Part shown: one piece after another, positions 17,911-26,432 of the stretch | Numbering within the stretch: the stretch's first letter is position 1 | Layout: each line of letters starts with the position of its first letter | Origin: an uncultured Lachnospiraceae bacterium | GTDB lineage: Bacteria > Bacillota > Clostridia > Lachnospirales > Lachnospiraceae | Assembly (NCBI GenBank): GCA_900548905.1 | Contig: URMK01000001.1 | Coordinates: 254,125 to 318,124 of the forward strand | DNA: 64,000 bases | Direction of reading: 5' to 3' | Program-made: the position numbers and the translations under genes | The notes under the pieces: generated by a model | Seen by the model: the letters and a program-made list of their open reading frames with translations, nothing else | What the model was told of the DNA's origin: nothing | Databases searched by the model: none

Positions 17911-19914
17911 ATGATCAAGATAATCGACAATAAAATCTGCTGCAGGCAGGACAAGGAGCTTCTTGTTATTGAACCCTGGGGGCCTGACAGCCTGCGTGTG
18001 CGGGCCACTCAGAATCACACTTTTAACAAAGATGAAGAAACCTCCGCGCTGCTCCCGGCGCTTCCCTGTTCGCCGGAAATTAAAACAGACGGCAGAAGCG
18101 CGTCCATCGTAAACGGAAAAATACGCTGCGAGCTTATGATGACCGGGAAACTTAAATTTTTCAACCAAAAGGGAGAGCTTCTCCTGGAGGAATTTGACAG
18201 AAACCGTTTCCGGGAAAATGTGGAAGGGGAGTTCAACAGTGCCCTGGAAATCAGTCCCCGGACCTTTACCCCTATTATGGGAACGGAAAATTATAAACTG
18301 GCGGTGCGCTTTGAGCCCAATGACGGGGAAAAAATATACGGAATGGGCCAGTATCAGCAGCCATACATGGATATGAAGGGCTGTGTGGTAGAGCTTGCCC
18401 ACCGCAATTCCCAGGCCAGCGTGCCCTTCGCCCTTTCCAATAAAGGGTACGGTATGCTCTGGAACAATCCCGCCATAGGCAGCGTTACCTTTGGAAAGAA
18501 CCTGACGGAATGGACTGCGCTTTCAACCAGACAGATGGATTATTGGATCACGGCGGGAGACACGCCGGCTGCAATCGAAGAGGCCTATGCGGATGCTACG
18601 GGAAAGGTTCCTATGATGCCGGATTATGGCTGCGGCTTCTGGCAGTGTAAGCTGCGTTATCAGACCCAGGAGGAGCTTCTTGAGGTGGCGAGGGAATATA
18701 AGAGAAGAGGCCTTCCCATTTCTGTCATCGTGGCGGATTATTTTCATTGGCCCCATCAGGGCGATTGGAAATTCGATAAAGATTACTGGCCGGATCCCAA
18801 AGCTATGGTGGAAGAGCTGGAAAGCATGGGCATCAAGCTCATGGTATCCATCTGGCCTACGGTGGACGGGGAGAGTGAAAACTTTAAGGAAATGGAAGAA
18901 CTGGGCTTTTTAAGCCGTAATGATTACGGAAAGAGAATGCATCAGCTGGGAGACGCCGCTATTTTTGACCCCACCAATCCTGATGCCAGAAAATTCGTAT
19001 GGAGTAAGATTAAGAAAAATTATTATGAGGATGGCATCCACATTTTCTGGCTGGATGAAGCGGAACCGGAATTCACCAATTATGAATATGGCAACCACCG
19101 GTTTTACATGGGTTCTGACCTGGAAATCGGGAATATTTTCCCCAGGGAATATGCCAGGATGGCCTATGAAGGTATGGAAGAGGAAGGCCAGGGGAACATC
19201 GTCAACCTTCTTCGCTGTGCATGGGCTGGCAGCCAGAAATACGGCGCCCTTGTGTGGTCGGGGGATATTGATTCCAGCTTCCGTTCCCTCAGAAGCCAGC
19301 TGGCGGCCGGCCTTAACATGGGACTGGCGGGAATTCCCTGGTGGACAACGGACATCGGCGGCTTCCATGGCGGCAATATATACGATGAAGATTTCAAGGA
19401 GGTTCTGGTAAGATGGTTTGAATTCGGAGCTTTCTGCCCTGTTTTCCGTCTCCATGGTTTCCGTGAACCCTTCAAGGAGCCCCTGGGAACCACCGGAGGC
19501 GGGAAATCCATCAGCGGCGCGGAAAATGAAGTATGGAGTTATGGGGAAGAGGTATATGGAATCTGCAGGAAATATCTAAAGCTGCGCGAGAAAATGCTTC
19601 CTTATGTAAAACGTCTGATGGCACAAGCCCATGAAAAGGGAACTCCCGTTATGAGGCCGCTGTTCTATGATTTCCCGGAAGATACAAAATGCTGGGAAAC
19701 AGAGGACGAATACATGTTTGGCCCGGAAATCCTGGTGGCTCCCATTTTACATGAGAAACAGAGGGAAAGAACACTGTACCTGCCTTCCGGAGAATGGCGC
19801 GGCTTACATGACGGCAAACTTTATCAGGGCGGCTGTACGGTTACCTGTGACGCGCCTCTCGATGCCATTCCGGTTTTTGTGAAAAAGGGTTGTCTGGAAG
19901 AATTAACATTTTAA
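17911..19914 (+). CDS. GH31 alpha-glycosidase (alpha-glucosidase or alpha-xylosidase)
   Basis: Retaining exo-alpha-glycosidase of family 31. The catalytic barrel contains the nucleophile Asp382 in FWLDEAEPEF and the acid/base Asp452 in WSGDIDSSF. GIPWWTTDIGGF follows, as is typical of the family. Beta-sandwich domains flank the barrel. It has 667 residues and no signal peptide, so it works on imported oligosaccharides. AAGGAGG precedes ATG 17911. It lies nine bases before a GH5 gene, so the two form an operon. That pairing suggests breakdown of xyloglucan- or beta-glucan-derived oligosaccharides, or of an alpha/beta-mixed glucan. Whether glucose or xylose is removed cannot be decided here. 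Confidence 0.9.
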   Translation: MIKIIDNKICCRQDKELLVIEPWGPDSLRVRATQNHTFNKDEETSALLPALPCSPEIKTDGRSASIVNGKIRCELMMTGKLKFFNQKGELLLEEFDRNRFRENVEGEFNSALEISPRTFTPIMGTENYKLAVRFEPNDGEKIYGMGQYQQPYMDMKGCVVELAHRNSQASVPFALSNKGYGMLWNNPAIGSVTFGKNLTEWTALSTRQMDYWITAGDTPAAIEEAYADATGKVPMMPDYGCGFWQCKLRYQTQEELLEVAREYKRRGLPISVIVADYFHWPHQGDWKFDKDYWPDPKAMVEELESMGIKLMVSIWPTVDGESENFKEMEELGFLSRNDYGKRMHQLGDAAIFDPTNPDARKFVWSKIKKNYYEDGIHIFWLDEAEPEFTNYEYGNHRFYMGSDLEIGNIFPREYARMAYEGMEEEGQGNIVNLLRCAWAGSQKYGALVWSGDIDSSFRSLRSQLAAGLNMGLAGIPWWTTDIGGFHGGNIYDEDFKEVLVRWFEFGAFCPVFRLHGFREPFKEPLGTTGGGKSISGAENEVWSYGEEVYGICRKYLKLREKMLPYVKRLMAQAHEKGTPVMRPLFYDFPEDTKCWETEDEYMFGPEILVAPILHEKQRERTLYLPSGEWRGLHDGKLYQGGCTVTCDAPLDAIPVFVKKGCLEELTF

Positions 19915-19923
19915 AAGGAATGA

Positions 19924-21264
19924 ATGAATATGGATTTTGTAAAAGTAAAAGGGAAAGAATTTTATTATAAAGGGAAACCAATCCTGTTTTCCGGACTTGG
20001 AGTGGGATCCTGGCTGAATATGGAGCATTTTATGCTGGGGCTGCCCGGCACGGATACCCAGATCAGAAAGACCTTTGCCCAGGTACTGGGAAAAGAGGAT
20101 GGAGAAGCTTTTTTTGACTCTTTCATCCTGAATTTCCTTACCGGGGAAGATTTCCGTTTCCTGAAGGAATCGGGAGTGAACCTGCTGCGGGTTCCCTTCA
20201 GCTACCGTCTGTTTATTGATGACGAGAATCCCCATACCTATAAGGAGGAAGGTTTCCGCTACCTGGACAGGCTGCTGGCGCTGTGCAGGGAATACGAAAT
20301 TTTCCTTATGCCGGATTTACACACGACTCCCGGCGGGCAGAATCCCGATTGGCATTCCGATAATATGACGGGAGTTCCCCAGTTCTGGCATTTCCGTGTT
20401 TTCCAGGAACAGATCAGAGATCTGTGGAGGGCCATAGCAGAACGATACAAAGAAGAGCCTTTTCTTTTGGGATACGATCTTCTGAACGAGCCGTTTCTGA
20501 TGCCGAAAAAGGAGGGCGTCCTGAACGCCTTTCTGGAGGAAGTGACAAAAGCGGTGAGAGAGGCGGATCCCAATCACATCATCTTTATCGAAGGCGATTT
20601 CTTTTCCATGGATTTTACGGATATCCGACTTCCCCGGGATGAACAGACGGCCCTTACCTTCCATTTTTATCCCACCGTATGGGATGAGGCTCTGATGAAT
20701 AAGGATTATGACGCCGGAGAAAGAATCCGTAAAATGGACGAGCAGCTGAAAGGCTTTGCCGCTCTCAGGGATACCTTCGGCCGTCCGGCACTTTGCGGGG
20801 AAGCGGGAGTGGATATCAAGAAAGAGGATCTGCCGTTTACCATGCAGCTGTTGGATGAGACACTGGCGCTGTTTCAGAAGCACAGCCTTTCCTGGACGCT
20901 GTGGAGCTATAAGGATGCGCAATGGATGGGGCTTGCTTATCCGGGGGCCCGTACCGGATGGATGAAGCTTGCTTCCCGGATCCGTGAGAAATGGTCCCAT
21001 TACGGGCAGATGCAGATCGCGGACGAAATCATGGAGGATATGGGCAGAAGATATACCGATCATTTTTCCCGGGAACTGAAATATGAACTGCAGTTTCAGT
21101 TAAGGGGCGTCCTTTACCGCATGGAAGAGGAATATATCCTCAAACCGGCACTTCAGGAATTTACCCGTGACGAAATCATGGCCATGCCGGAATCCTTCCG
21201 TTTTGAAAACTGTGAGTTCTATGAGGAATACCGGGAACTCCTGAAACGATATTCCTGGAAGTAA
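19924..21264 (+). CDS. GH5-family beta-glycosidase (cellulase superfamily), cytoplasmic
   Basis: Family 5-like TIM-barrel hydrolase of 446 residues. Recognisable elements are the early NLLRVPFSYR, the acid/base Glu189 in YDLLNEPF, HFYPTVWD, the nucleophile Glu293 in LCGEAG, and SWTLWSYKDAQW. There is no signal peptide, unlike secreted cellulases, so it probably trims short beta-glucans or glucosylated compounds inside the cell. ATG 19924 is annotated; ATG 19930 is in frame and fits the AAAAGGA site about as well. It is co-transcribed with the GH31 gene just upstream. The family is clear, the substrate is not. Confidence 0.85.
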   Translation: MNMDFVKVKGKEFYYKGKPILFSGLGVGSWLNMEHFMLGLPGTDTQIRKTFAQVLGKEDGEAFFDSFILNFLTGEDFRFLKESGVNLLRVPFSYRLFIDDENPHTYKEEGFRYLDRLLALCREYEIFLMPDLHTTPGGQNPDWHSDNMTGVPQFWHFRVFQEQIRDLWRAIAERYKEEPFLLGYDLLNEPFLMPKKEGVLNAFLEEVTKAVREADPNHIIFIEGDFFSMDFTDIRLPRDEQTALTFHFYPTVWDEALMNKDYDAGERIRKMDEQLKGFAALRDTFGRPALCGEAGVDIKKEDLPFTMQLLDETLALFQKHSLSWTLWSYKDAQWMGLAYPGARTGWMKLASRIREKWSHYGQMQIADEIMEDMGRRYTDHFSRELKYELQFQLRGVLYRMEEEYILKPALQEFTRDEIMAMPESFRFENCEFYEEYRELLKRYSWK

Positions 21265-21512
21265 ACAGATACGGCTCAACCGATATCAAACAGACCGGAA
21301 ATCCCCGGAAACCGCACAGAAGGCGGGCAGTTGTTTTAAAGGCAAAAAGAGTCCGTGCCGGTTCGGAAAAAGGTGGGACTGGTACGGCGCCCGGTTTGAA
21401 AAAACTGGCTGAAAATACTGTAAAAAATTTTTGAAAAAAGTACTTGCTTTTTTTGGTAACTTGTTATAATATATACAAGTGCCACGCGGAAAGCAAGCCT
21501 GCGGGTAACAAT
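21265..21512. other. Spacer between GH5 gene and tRNA-Glu
   Basis: Beyond the tRNA promoter at its end I see no gene and no clear terminator for the glycosidase operon. Confidence 0.4.
21444..21470 (+). promoter_or_regulatory. Promoter for tRNA-Glu
   Basis: TTGCTT (21444-21449) and TATAAT (21465-21470) with a tight 15-base spacer. Sliding the -10 to TAATAT (21467-21472) gives 17. It lies about 40 bases upstream of the tRNA. Confidence 0.5.
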
Positions 21513-21584
21513 GGCTCGTTGGTCAAGCGGTTAAGACGCCGCCCTCTCACGGCGGAATCAGGGGTTCGATTCCCCTACGAGCTG
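21513..21584 (+). tRNA. tRNA-Glu (anticodon CTC)
   Basis: Full cloverleaf, 72 bases to the discriminator. Acceptor GGCTCGT pairs with ACGAGCT (G-U at the end), the anticodon stem is CCGCC/GGCGG with loop CTCTCAC giving anticodon CTC, and the T arm is AGGGG-TTCGATT-CCCCT. CCA is not encoded and must be added. It reads GAG codons. It is a lone tRNA between two accessory genes. Confidence 0.95.
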
Positions 21585-21615
21585 TTGACTATTTTGAAAA
21601 GAATAGCCCAACCCG

Positions 21616-21656
21616 AAAGAAGTGCTGTAGACATTATGTTTACAGTTCTTTTTTTA
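21616..21656 (+). terminator. Terminator after tRNA-Glu
   Basis: AAAGAA...CTGTA pairs with TACAG...TTCTTT and continues into seven T then ATTATT. It ends exactly at the stop of the convergent - strand gene. Confidence 0.7.
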
Positions 21657-21917
21657 TTATTTTATCTTCAATTCCGACAACAGCTGGGCGCAGTCAATCA
21701 TTCCCTGCTTGTATGCAAGATCAATAAGCTTGCCGCAGCAGCTGTTATGGCAGTCCATCAGCTGTTCCACCATATCATGATATTCCTCGGGCAGGTTACG
21801 GTAGCATTCCACAGCCGCGTCCCTCTCTTCTTCTCCCAGCTTCTGGTACTCCTTATCGTTTAAAAAGACATCCTGCAGCCAGCCGGATACTGCACAATCT
21901 GTTATTTCATCCAACAT
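21657..21917 (-). CDS. Small Cys-containing acidic hypothetical protein
   Basis: I do not recognise this 86-residue protein. It is predicted helical, acidic and soluble, with six Cys residues (one near the N-terminus, one mid-protein, a CHNSCC cluster at about 56-61 and one near 76). The cluster could bind metal or form disulfides. On its own strand a good GGAGGG site lies about 8 bases before the ATG, so it is probably a real gene. It is the only - strand gene between the tRNA and the ABC exporter, convergent with the tRNA and divergent from the exporter. It may be a lineage-restricted family. Confidence 0.65.
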   Translation of the reverse strand: MLDEITDCAVSGWLQDVFLNDKEYQKLGEEERDAAVECYRNLPEEYHDMVEQLMDCHNSCCGKLIDLAYKQGMIDCAQLLSELKIK

Positions 21918-22193
21918 TTTTATTCCCTCCTGCCTGCTTCGGTCATTCCGGAAATCGGAGACTGCCGGTATGTCCGGAAAAACAGTTTTTCGGTATGTGA
22001 CTATATACAGTCTACCACGACACGATAAAATAGTCCATATAATTGTAGTAAAATTCCATGATATTATAACAGTTTCTGTATCAGTTCAGACGGCCTTTTG
22101 TGCCCTGCGGCATCCCCTGATCCCCCTCCCCTGCGTTTCCCTGGGGCGGCGTTTCTATGTAACATTTTAACAAAAAGGAAGCAGGCGTCCATA
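21918..22193. other. Divergent intergenic region
   Basis: This is the space between the small - strand gene and the exporter promoter. On the - strand a TATAAT at about 22065-22070 could serve the small gene, with a weak -35. No gene is seen. Confidence 0.4.
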
Positions 22194-22222
22194 TTGACAA
22201 AATTTAGATGTGCGCATACAAT
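22194..22222 (+). promoter_or_regulatory. Consensus promoter of the ABC exporter-marR operon
   Basis: Perfect TTGACA (22194-22199), 17-base spacer, TACAAT (22217-22222), 40 bases before the exporter start. The operator below overlaps its -10 box. Confidence 0.8.
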
Positions 22223-22242
22223 AGTTGCAGATGCAATAATTG
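22219..22242. promoter_or_regulatory. Palindromic operator, probably for the MarR regulator
   Basis: Imperfect 24-base dyad: CAAT-N2-TTGCA-N2-TGCAA-N2-ATTG, covering the end of the -10 box and the start site. MarR-family proteins bind such TTGCA/TGCAA dyads (family knowledge). The regulator encoded at 25886 is the natural candidate, giving repression relieved by a toxic ligand. Confidence 0.65.
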
Positions 22243-22262
22243 TAATAGAAAATGGAGGCAAT

Positions 22263-23987
22263 ATGAAACGTTTACTTTCCTACATGAAAAAGTACAGGGC
22301 AGCTACGGCCCTGGCAGTATTTTGTATTGTTCTGGAAACCTTTCTGGAGTTGATAATCCCTCTCATCATGGCGGATATGGTGGATGTGGGGATCGCCAAC
22401 GGGGATAAGGCTTATATTTTTGAAAAAGGATTCCTGATGGCGGCCTGTGCGGTGGTTTCCATGGTACTGGGGGCCGGAAGTGCCAGATTCGCAGCGGTAT
22501 GCGGGCAGGGGGTGGGTGCCGAAATCCGTAAGGATGAATACCGCAGGCTGCAGCAGTTTTCCTTCGCCAACACGGATCACTTCCGGACGTCCTCCCTGGT
22601 AACCAGGCTTACCGGGGATGTGACCAACATACAGAATTCCATATCCACAGGGATGCGGCCTGCCTGCAGGGCACCGGTAATGATGATAACCGCAGTCGCC
22701 GTATCCTTTTACATCAACAAAGAACTGGCGGTGGTATTCCTGGTAGCGGCACCGGTTCTGGGAATCCTTTTGTTTGCCATTATCAGTCATGTTCGTCCGC
22801 TTTATGCAAAAATGCAGAAGGCCGTGGATCTGGTGAACCGCATCATCCAGGAGAACCTCACTGCCATCCGGGTGGTAAAGGCCTACGTGCGGGGAGATTA
22901 TGAACTCGCTAAGTTTGAAGAGGTGAATAGCGGTTTGCGGACTACATCAGAAAAGGCGTTCCGGGTAGCATCCTTAAATATGCCTGCCATGCAGCTTGTC
23001 ATGTATACCACCATTTTATGTATCCTGTGGTTCGGCGGAAATCTGATTCTGGCGGGCGGCATGAAGGTGGGGGAACTGACCGGATTTTTAAGCTATGTCC
23101 TGCAGGTACTGAATTCTCTTATGATGATATCCAATGTATTTATGATGTTCACCCGTTCCCTTACCTCCTGGAGGCGTATTACAGAAGTGATGGATGAAAA
23201 AATTGATATCACGGAGGAAAATGCAAGGGACATTACGGTGGAAAAAGGGGATATCGTATTTGACCATGTATATTTTAAATACAGCAGCCAGGCGAAGGAA
23301 TATGTGCTTTCCGACATTTCCTTCCATATAGAAGCCGGTCAGACAGTCGGCATCATCGGAAGAACCGGCGCTGCCAAAACCACGCTGGTGCAGCTGATTC
23401 CCCGGCTTTATGATGTGACGCAGGGGCAGATCCTCATTGACGGCCATCCGGTGCAGGAATATCCTCTTAAGCCGCTGCGGGACTCCATCGCTGTGGTGCT
23501 TCAGAAAAACACCCTTTTTTCCGGTACGGTAAAGGATAACCTGCGGTGGGGAAAAGAGGATGCCACGGAAGAAGAAATTACGGAAGCCTGCCGGGTCGCC
23601 TGCGTGGATGAATTCATAGGCAGACTGGAGAACGGGTACGATACGGATCTGGGGCAGGGCGGTGTCAATGTTTCGGGAGGGCAGAAGCAGAGGCTGTGTA
23701 TCGCCAGAGCTTTGCTGAAAAAGCCCAAAGTGCTCATCCTGGATGATTCCACCAGCGCCGTGGATACGGCCACAGAGGCGAAAATCCGGGAAGGAATGAC
23801 AGAGAGCCTTCCGGGAACCACAAAGATTATTATTGCCCAGAGGATTTCCTCCGTTGCCCATGCAGATAAGATCATTATTCTTGAGGACGGGACGATCCAT
23901 GCGGTCGGCACACATAAAGAACTTCTGGAAAATAACCTCATTTATCAGGAAATTTACCAGTCCCAACAGGAAGGAGCTGATTTGTAA
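22263..23987 (+). CDS. Heterodimeric multidrug ABC exporter, degenerate-site subunit
   Basis: Half-transporter with six membrane segments (about 1-310) and a C-terminal ATPase. Its Walker A is GRTGAAKT (366-373), with Ala where the third Gly is usual. The signature is VSGGQ. Walker B is LILDDSTSAVD, with Asp495 in place of the catalytic Glu. This is the pattern of the subunit that contributes the non-hydrolysing site of a heterodimeric exporter. The ATG at 22263 has GGAGG upstream; the frame extends 55 codons further back through the promoter and is not used. Its stop overlaps the start of the partner gene (TAATG). It probably exports drugs or peptides. Confidence 0.93.
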   Translation: MKRLLSYMKKYRAATALAVFCIVLETFLELIIPLIMADMVDVGIANGDKAYIFEKGFLMAACAVVSMVLGAGSARFAAVCGQGVGAEIRKDEYRRLQQFSFANTDHFRTSSLVTRLTGDVTNIQNSISTGMRPACRAPVMMITAVAVSFYINKELAVVFLVAAPVLGILLFAIISHVRPLYAKMQKAVDLVNRIIQENLTAIRVVKAYVRGDYELAKFEEVNSGLRTTSEKAFRVASLNMPAMQLVMYTTILCILWFGGNLILAGGMKVGELTGFLSYVLQVLNSLMMISNVFMMFTRSLTSWRRITEVMDEKIDITEENARDITVEKGDIVFDHVYFKYSSQAKEYVLSDISFHIEAGQTVGIIGRTGAAKTTLVQLIPRLYDVTQGQILIDGHPVQEYPLKPLRDSIAVVLQKNTLFSGTVKDNLRWGKEDATEEEITEACRVACVDEFIGRLENGYDTDLGQGGVNVSGGQKQRLCIARALLKKPKVLILDDSTSAVDTATEAKIREGMTESLPGTTKIIIAQRISSVAHADKIIILEDGTIHAVGTHKELLENNLIYQEIYQSQQEGADL

Positions 23988-25843
23988 TGGCAAAATATAA
24001 TGGATATGCACGTCCCAGGGATCAGAAAAAAACCATGAAAAAAATGCTCCATTATATGGGGATATACAAATGGTCCGTCGTTCTGGTGGCCTTGCTGGTG
24101 TGCATCAGCAGTCTTGCTAATATTTTAGGGACTTATATGCTCAAGCCGGTTATCAATGAATATATCCTTCCGGGAAATATACCCGGACTCATCCGTATTA
24201 TTGCGGTTATGGCGGTTATGTATGGGTGCGGGGCGTTGGCAACCCTTGGTTATAATCAGCTTATGGTCCATACCTGTCAGAAAATCGTAAGCCGCATCCG
24301 GCGTGATTTGTTCGAACATACCCAGGAGCTTCCTGTTTCTTATTTTGATGCCCATACCCACGGGGAACTGATGAGCCGGTTCACCAACGATGTGGATACG
24401 CTGACGGAGGCTCTCAACAACAGCTTTACCCTTTTAATCCAGAGCTTTATTGTGGTTACAGGTACCATAGCCATGCTGATTATCCTGAATTTCAGATTGT
24501 CCCTGATTGTAATTGCTTTCCTCATTCTCATGTTTTTGTTTATCCAGTTTAACGGAAAGCGCAGCAAGAAGTATTATCTGGCACAGCAGAAATATCTGGG
24601 CAGTATCAACGGCTTTGTAGAGGAAATGGTAGGCGGCCAGAAGGTGGAAAAAGTATTTAACCACGAGGAGCAGGATTTTGAGGAATTCTGTAAACGGAAT
24701 GAGGCGCTCAGGCAGGCGTCAACAAAGGCGTTATCCTATTCCGGCATGATGGTTCCCACCATCGTCAGCCTTTCTTATTTTAATTATGCGGTGTCGGCCT
24801 GTGTGGGAGGGATGTTTGTCCTGTCGGGCCTTATGGATTTGGGCAGCTTGGCTTCCTATCTGGTATACGTAAGACAGAGCGCCATGCCTATGAACCAGTT
24901 CACCCAGCAGATCAATTTCCTGCTGGCGGCATTGTCCGGCGCAGAACGTATCTTTGAGATGATGGAGGAAGAACCGGAACTGGATGAAGGAAGGATTACT
25001 CTGTGCCACGTGAAGGAAAAGGACGGCAGGCTGGAGGAAAACGGAGAAGAGGGCCGGGATTATGCCTGGAAGGTGCCCCATGAGGACGGTACCTTCGAAC
25101 TGGTTCCTTTAAAGGGAGATGTCCGGTTTATGGATGTGGTGTTCGGCTATACGCCGGAAAAGAAAATACTGAACCAAATCAGCCTTTATGCCAAGCCCGG
25201 CCAGAAAATTGCCTTTGTGGGCTCCACGGGTGCCGGTAAAACCACAATTATCAACCTGATTAACCGGTTTTATGAGATACAAAGCGGTACCATCACCTAC
25301 GACGGCCTGGATATCCGGGATATCCGCAAGAAGGATCTGCGCCGTTCCCTGTCTATGGTCATCCAGGATACCCATCTGTTTACCGGGACCATAGCCGAAA
25401 ATATCCGGTACGGGCGGCTGAAAGCCGGAGAGGAGGATATCAGGGAGGCGGCACGGATAGCCAATGCAGATTCCTTTATCCGGAGGCTGCCGGAAGGTTA
25501 TGACACCATGCTGTACAGCGACGGCTCCAACCTTTCCCAGGGCCAGCGTCAGCTTCTTGCGATTGCCAGGGCTGCGATATCCAGGCCTCCGGTGCTGATT
25601 CTGGACGAAGCCACCAGCTCTATTGATACCCGGACGGAAAGGCTGATCGAAAAAGGGATGGATTCCCTGATGGAGGGAAGGACCGTGTTCGTCATCGCCC
25701 ACAGGCTGTCCACCGTGCGCAATTCCAAAGCTATTATGGTTCTGGAACAGGGAGAGATTATTGAAAGGGGGGATCACGAAGAGCTTCTTGCCCAAAAGGG
25801 ACGCTATTACCGGCTGTACACCGGACAGTTTGAACTGGAATGA
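23987..25843 (+). CDS. Heterodimeric multidrug ABC exporter, catalytic-site subunit
   Basis: Partner half-transporter of 618 residues: six membrane segments, then an ATPase with canonical Walker A GSTGAGKT (412-419), signature LSQGQRQLLAIARA, Walker B VLILDEATSSID (catalytic Glu541) and a switch His in FVIAHRLSTV. A charged insertion of about 35 residues (about 340-375, Glu/Asp/Lys-rich) separates the membrane part from the ATPase. The start overlaps the previous stop by one base, so the two are made together. It is followed by marR. Confidence 0.94.
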   Translation: MAKYNGYARPRDQKKTMKKMLHYMGIYKWSVVLVALLVCISSLANILGTYMLKPVINEYILPGNIPGLIRIIAVMAVMYGCGALATLGYNQLMVHTCQKIVSRIRRDLFEHTQELPVSYFDAHTHGELMSRFTNDVDTLTEALNNSFTLLIQSFIVVTGTIAMLIILNFRLSLIVIAFLILMFLFIQFNGKRSKKYYLAQQKYLGSINGFVEEMVGGQKVEKVFNHEEQDFEEFCKRNEALRQASTKALSYSGMMVPTIVSLSYFNYAVSACVGGMFVLSGLMDLGSLASYLVYVRQSAMPMNQFTQQINFLLAALSGAERIFEMMEEEPELDEGRITLCHVKEKDGRLEENGEEGRDYAWKVPHEDGTFELVPLKGDVRFMDVVFGYTPEKKILNQISLYAKPGQKIAFVGSTGAGKTTIINLINRFYEIQSGTITYDGLDIRDIRKKDLRRSLSMVIQDTHLFTGTIAENIRYGRLKAGEEDIREAARIANADSFIRRLPEGYDTMLYSDGSNLSQGQRQLLAIARAAISRPPVLILDEATSSIDTRTERLIEKGMDSLMEGRTVFVIAHRLSTVRNSKAIMVLEQGEIIERGDHEELLAQKGRYYRLYTGQFELE

Positions 25844-25885
25844 CAGCAACAATCGTGCTACAATACAAGCAGTGAAGGGAGTGAT

Positions 25886-26365
25886 ATGGGGATGGATAAA
25901 AAAACCTTTCTTTCCATAGAGAGGCGGGAAATAAGGGAAGCTATGGTGGAGATGGAAATTGCCAGGAAACGGATCCTGCAGCCCTTTTTTCAGGATTTGG
26001 GATTGTCGCCGGGACAGCCGCGCATTCTGAACAGACTTTATGAGAAGGATCATATAACGCAGCGGGAACTGGCCGACATATGCTTTATGGACGTGGCAAC
26101 GATGTCCAGGAATCTGGATCGCCTGGAAGAAGCGGGTTACATTGCCCGGGAGAAGCATCCCGACTGCCGTCGTTCCTTTCTGATTGTCCTGACACAGGAG
26201 GGAAGAAACAGGGCTGCACAGGTATCGGAAGATTTCCGGCTCATTGACGAACGCATATGGCAGGGGCTTACGGAGGAAGAAATGACGGCATTTCTTTCCT
26301 GCGCCAGGAAAATTATTAAAAATCTGAACATTGATTCGGACAAAGCAAACATTCCGCGGGAATAA
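25886..26365 (+). CDS. MarR-family transcriptional regulator
   Basis: Winged-helix regulator, 159 residues, dimeric in this family. The DNA-binding region is around 45-105: ITQRELADICFMDVATMSRN as helix-turn-helix, then the wing YIAREKHPDCRRS. It lies 42 bases after the exporter genes in the same direction and probably in the same operon, downstream of an operator-bearing promoter. That fits autoregulated, ligand-relieved repression of the exporter. ATG 25886 is annotated; ATG 25892 is in frame with better spacing to GGGAG. Confidence 0.9.
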   Translation: MGMDKKTFLSIERREIREAMVEMEIARKRILQPFFQDLGLSPGQPRILNRLYEKDHITQRELADICFMDVATMSRNLDRLEEAGYIAREKHPDCRRSFLIVLTQEGRNRAAQVSEDFRLIDERIWQGLTEEEMTAFLSCARKIIKNLNIDSDKANIPRE

Positions 26366-26369
26366 AAGA

Positions 26370-26410
26370 CCGGGGCGGCACACTGCATTCCATACAGTAT
26401 GCCGCCCCGG
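26370..26410. terminator. Bidirectional terminator between marR and the symporter gene
   Basis: A perfect 11-bp stem, CCGGGGCGGCA with TGCCGCCCCGG, and a 19-base loop between two convergent genes. On the - strand it is followed by TCTTTTATT, so it mainly serves the symporter gene. Confidence 0.8.
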
Positions 26411-26432
26411 CGGTGTTTCCGACAGCATGGAT

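Noticed and set aside
21513..21584. tRNA-Glu as an active attachment site for a genomic island
   Set aside because: No integrase gene and no repeated tRNA 3' end were found within the window.
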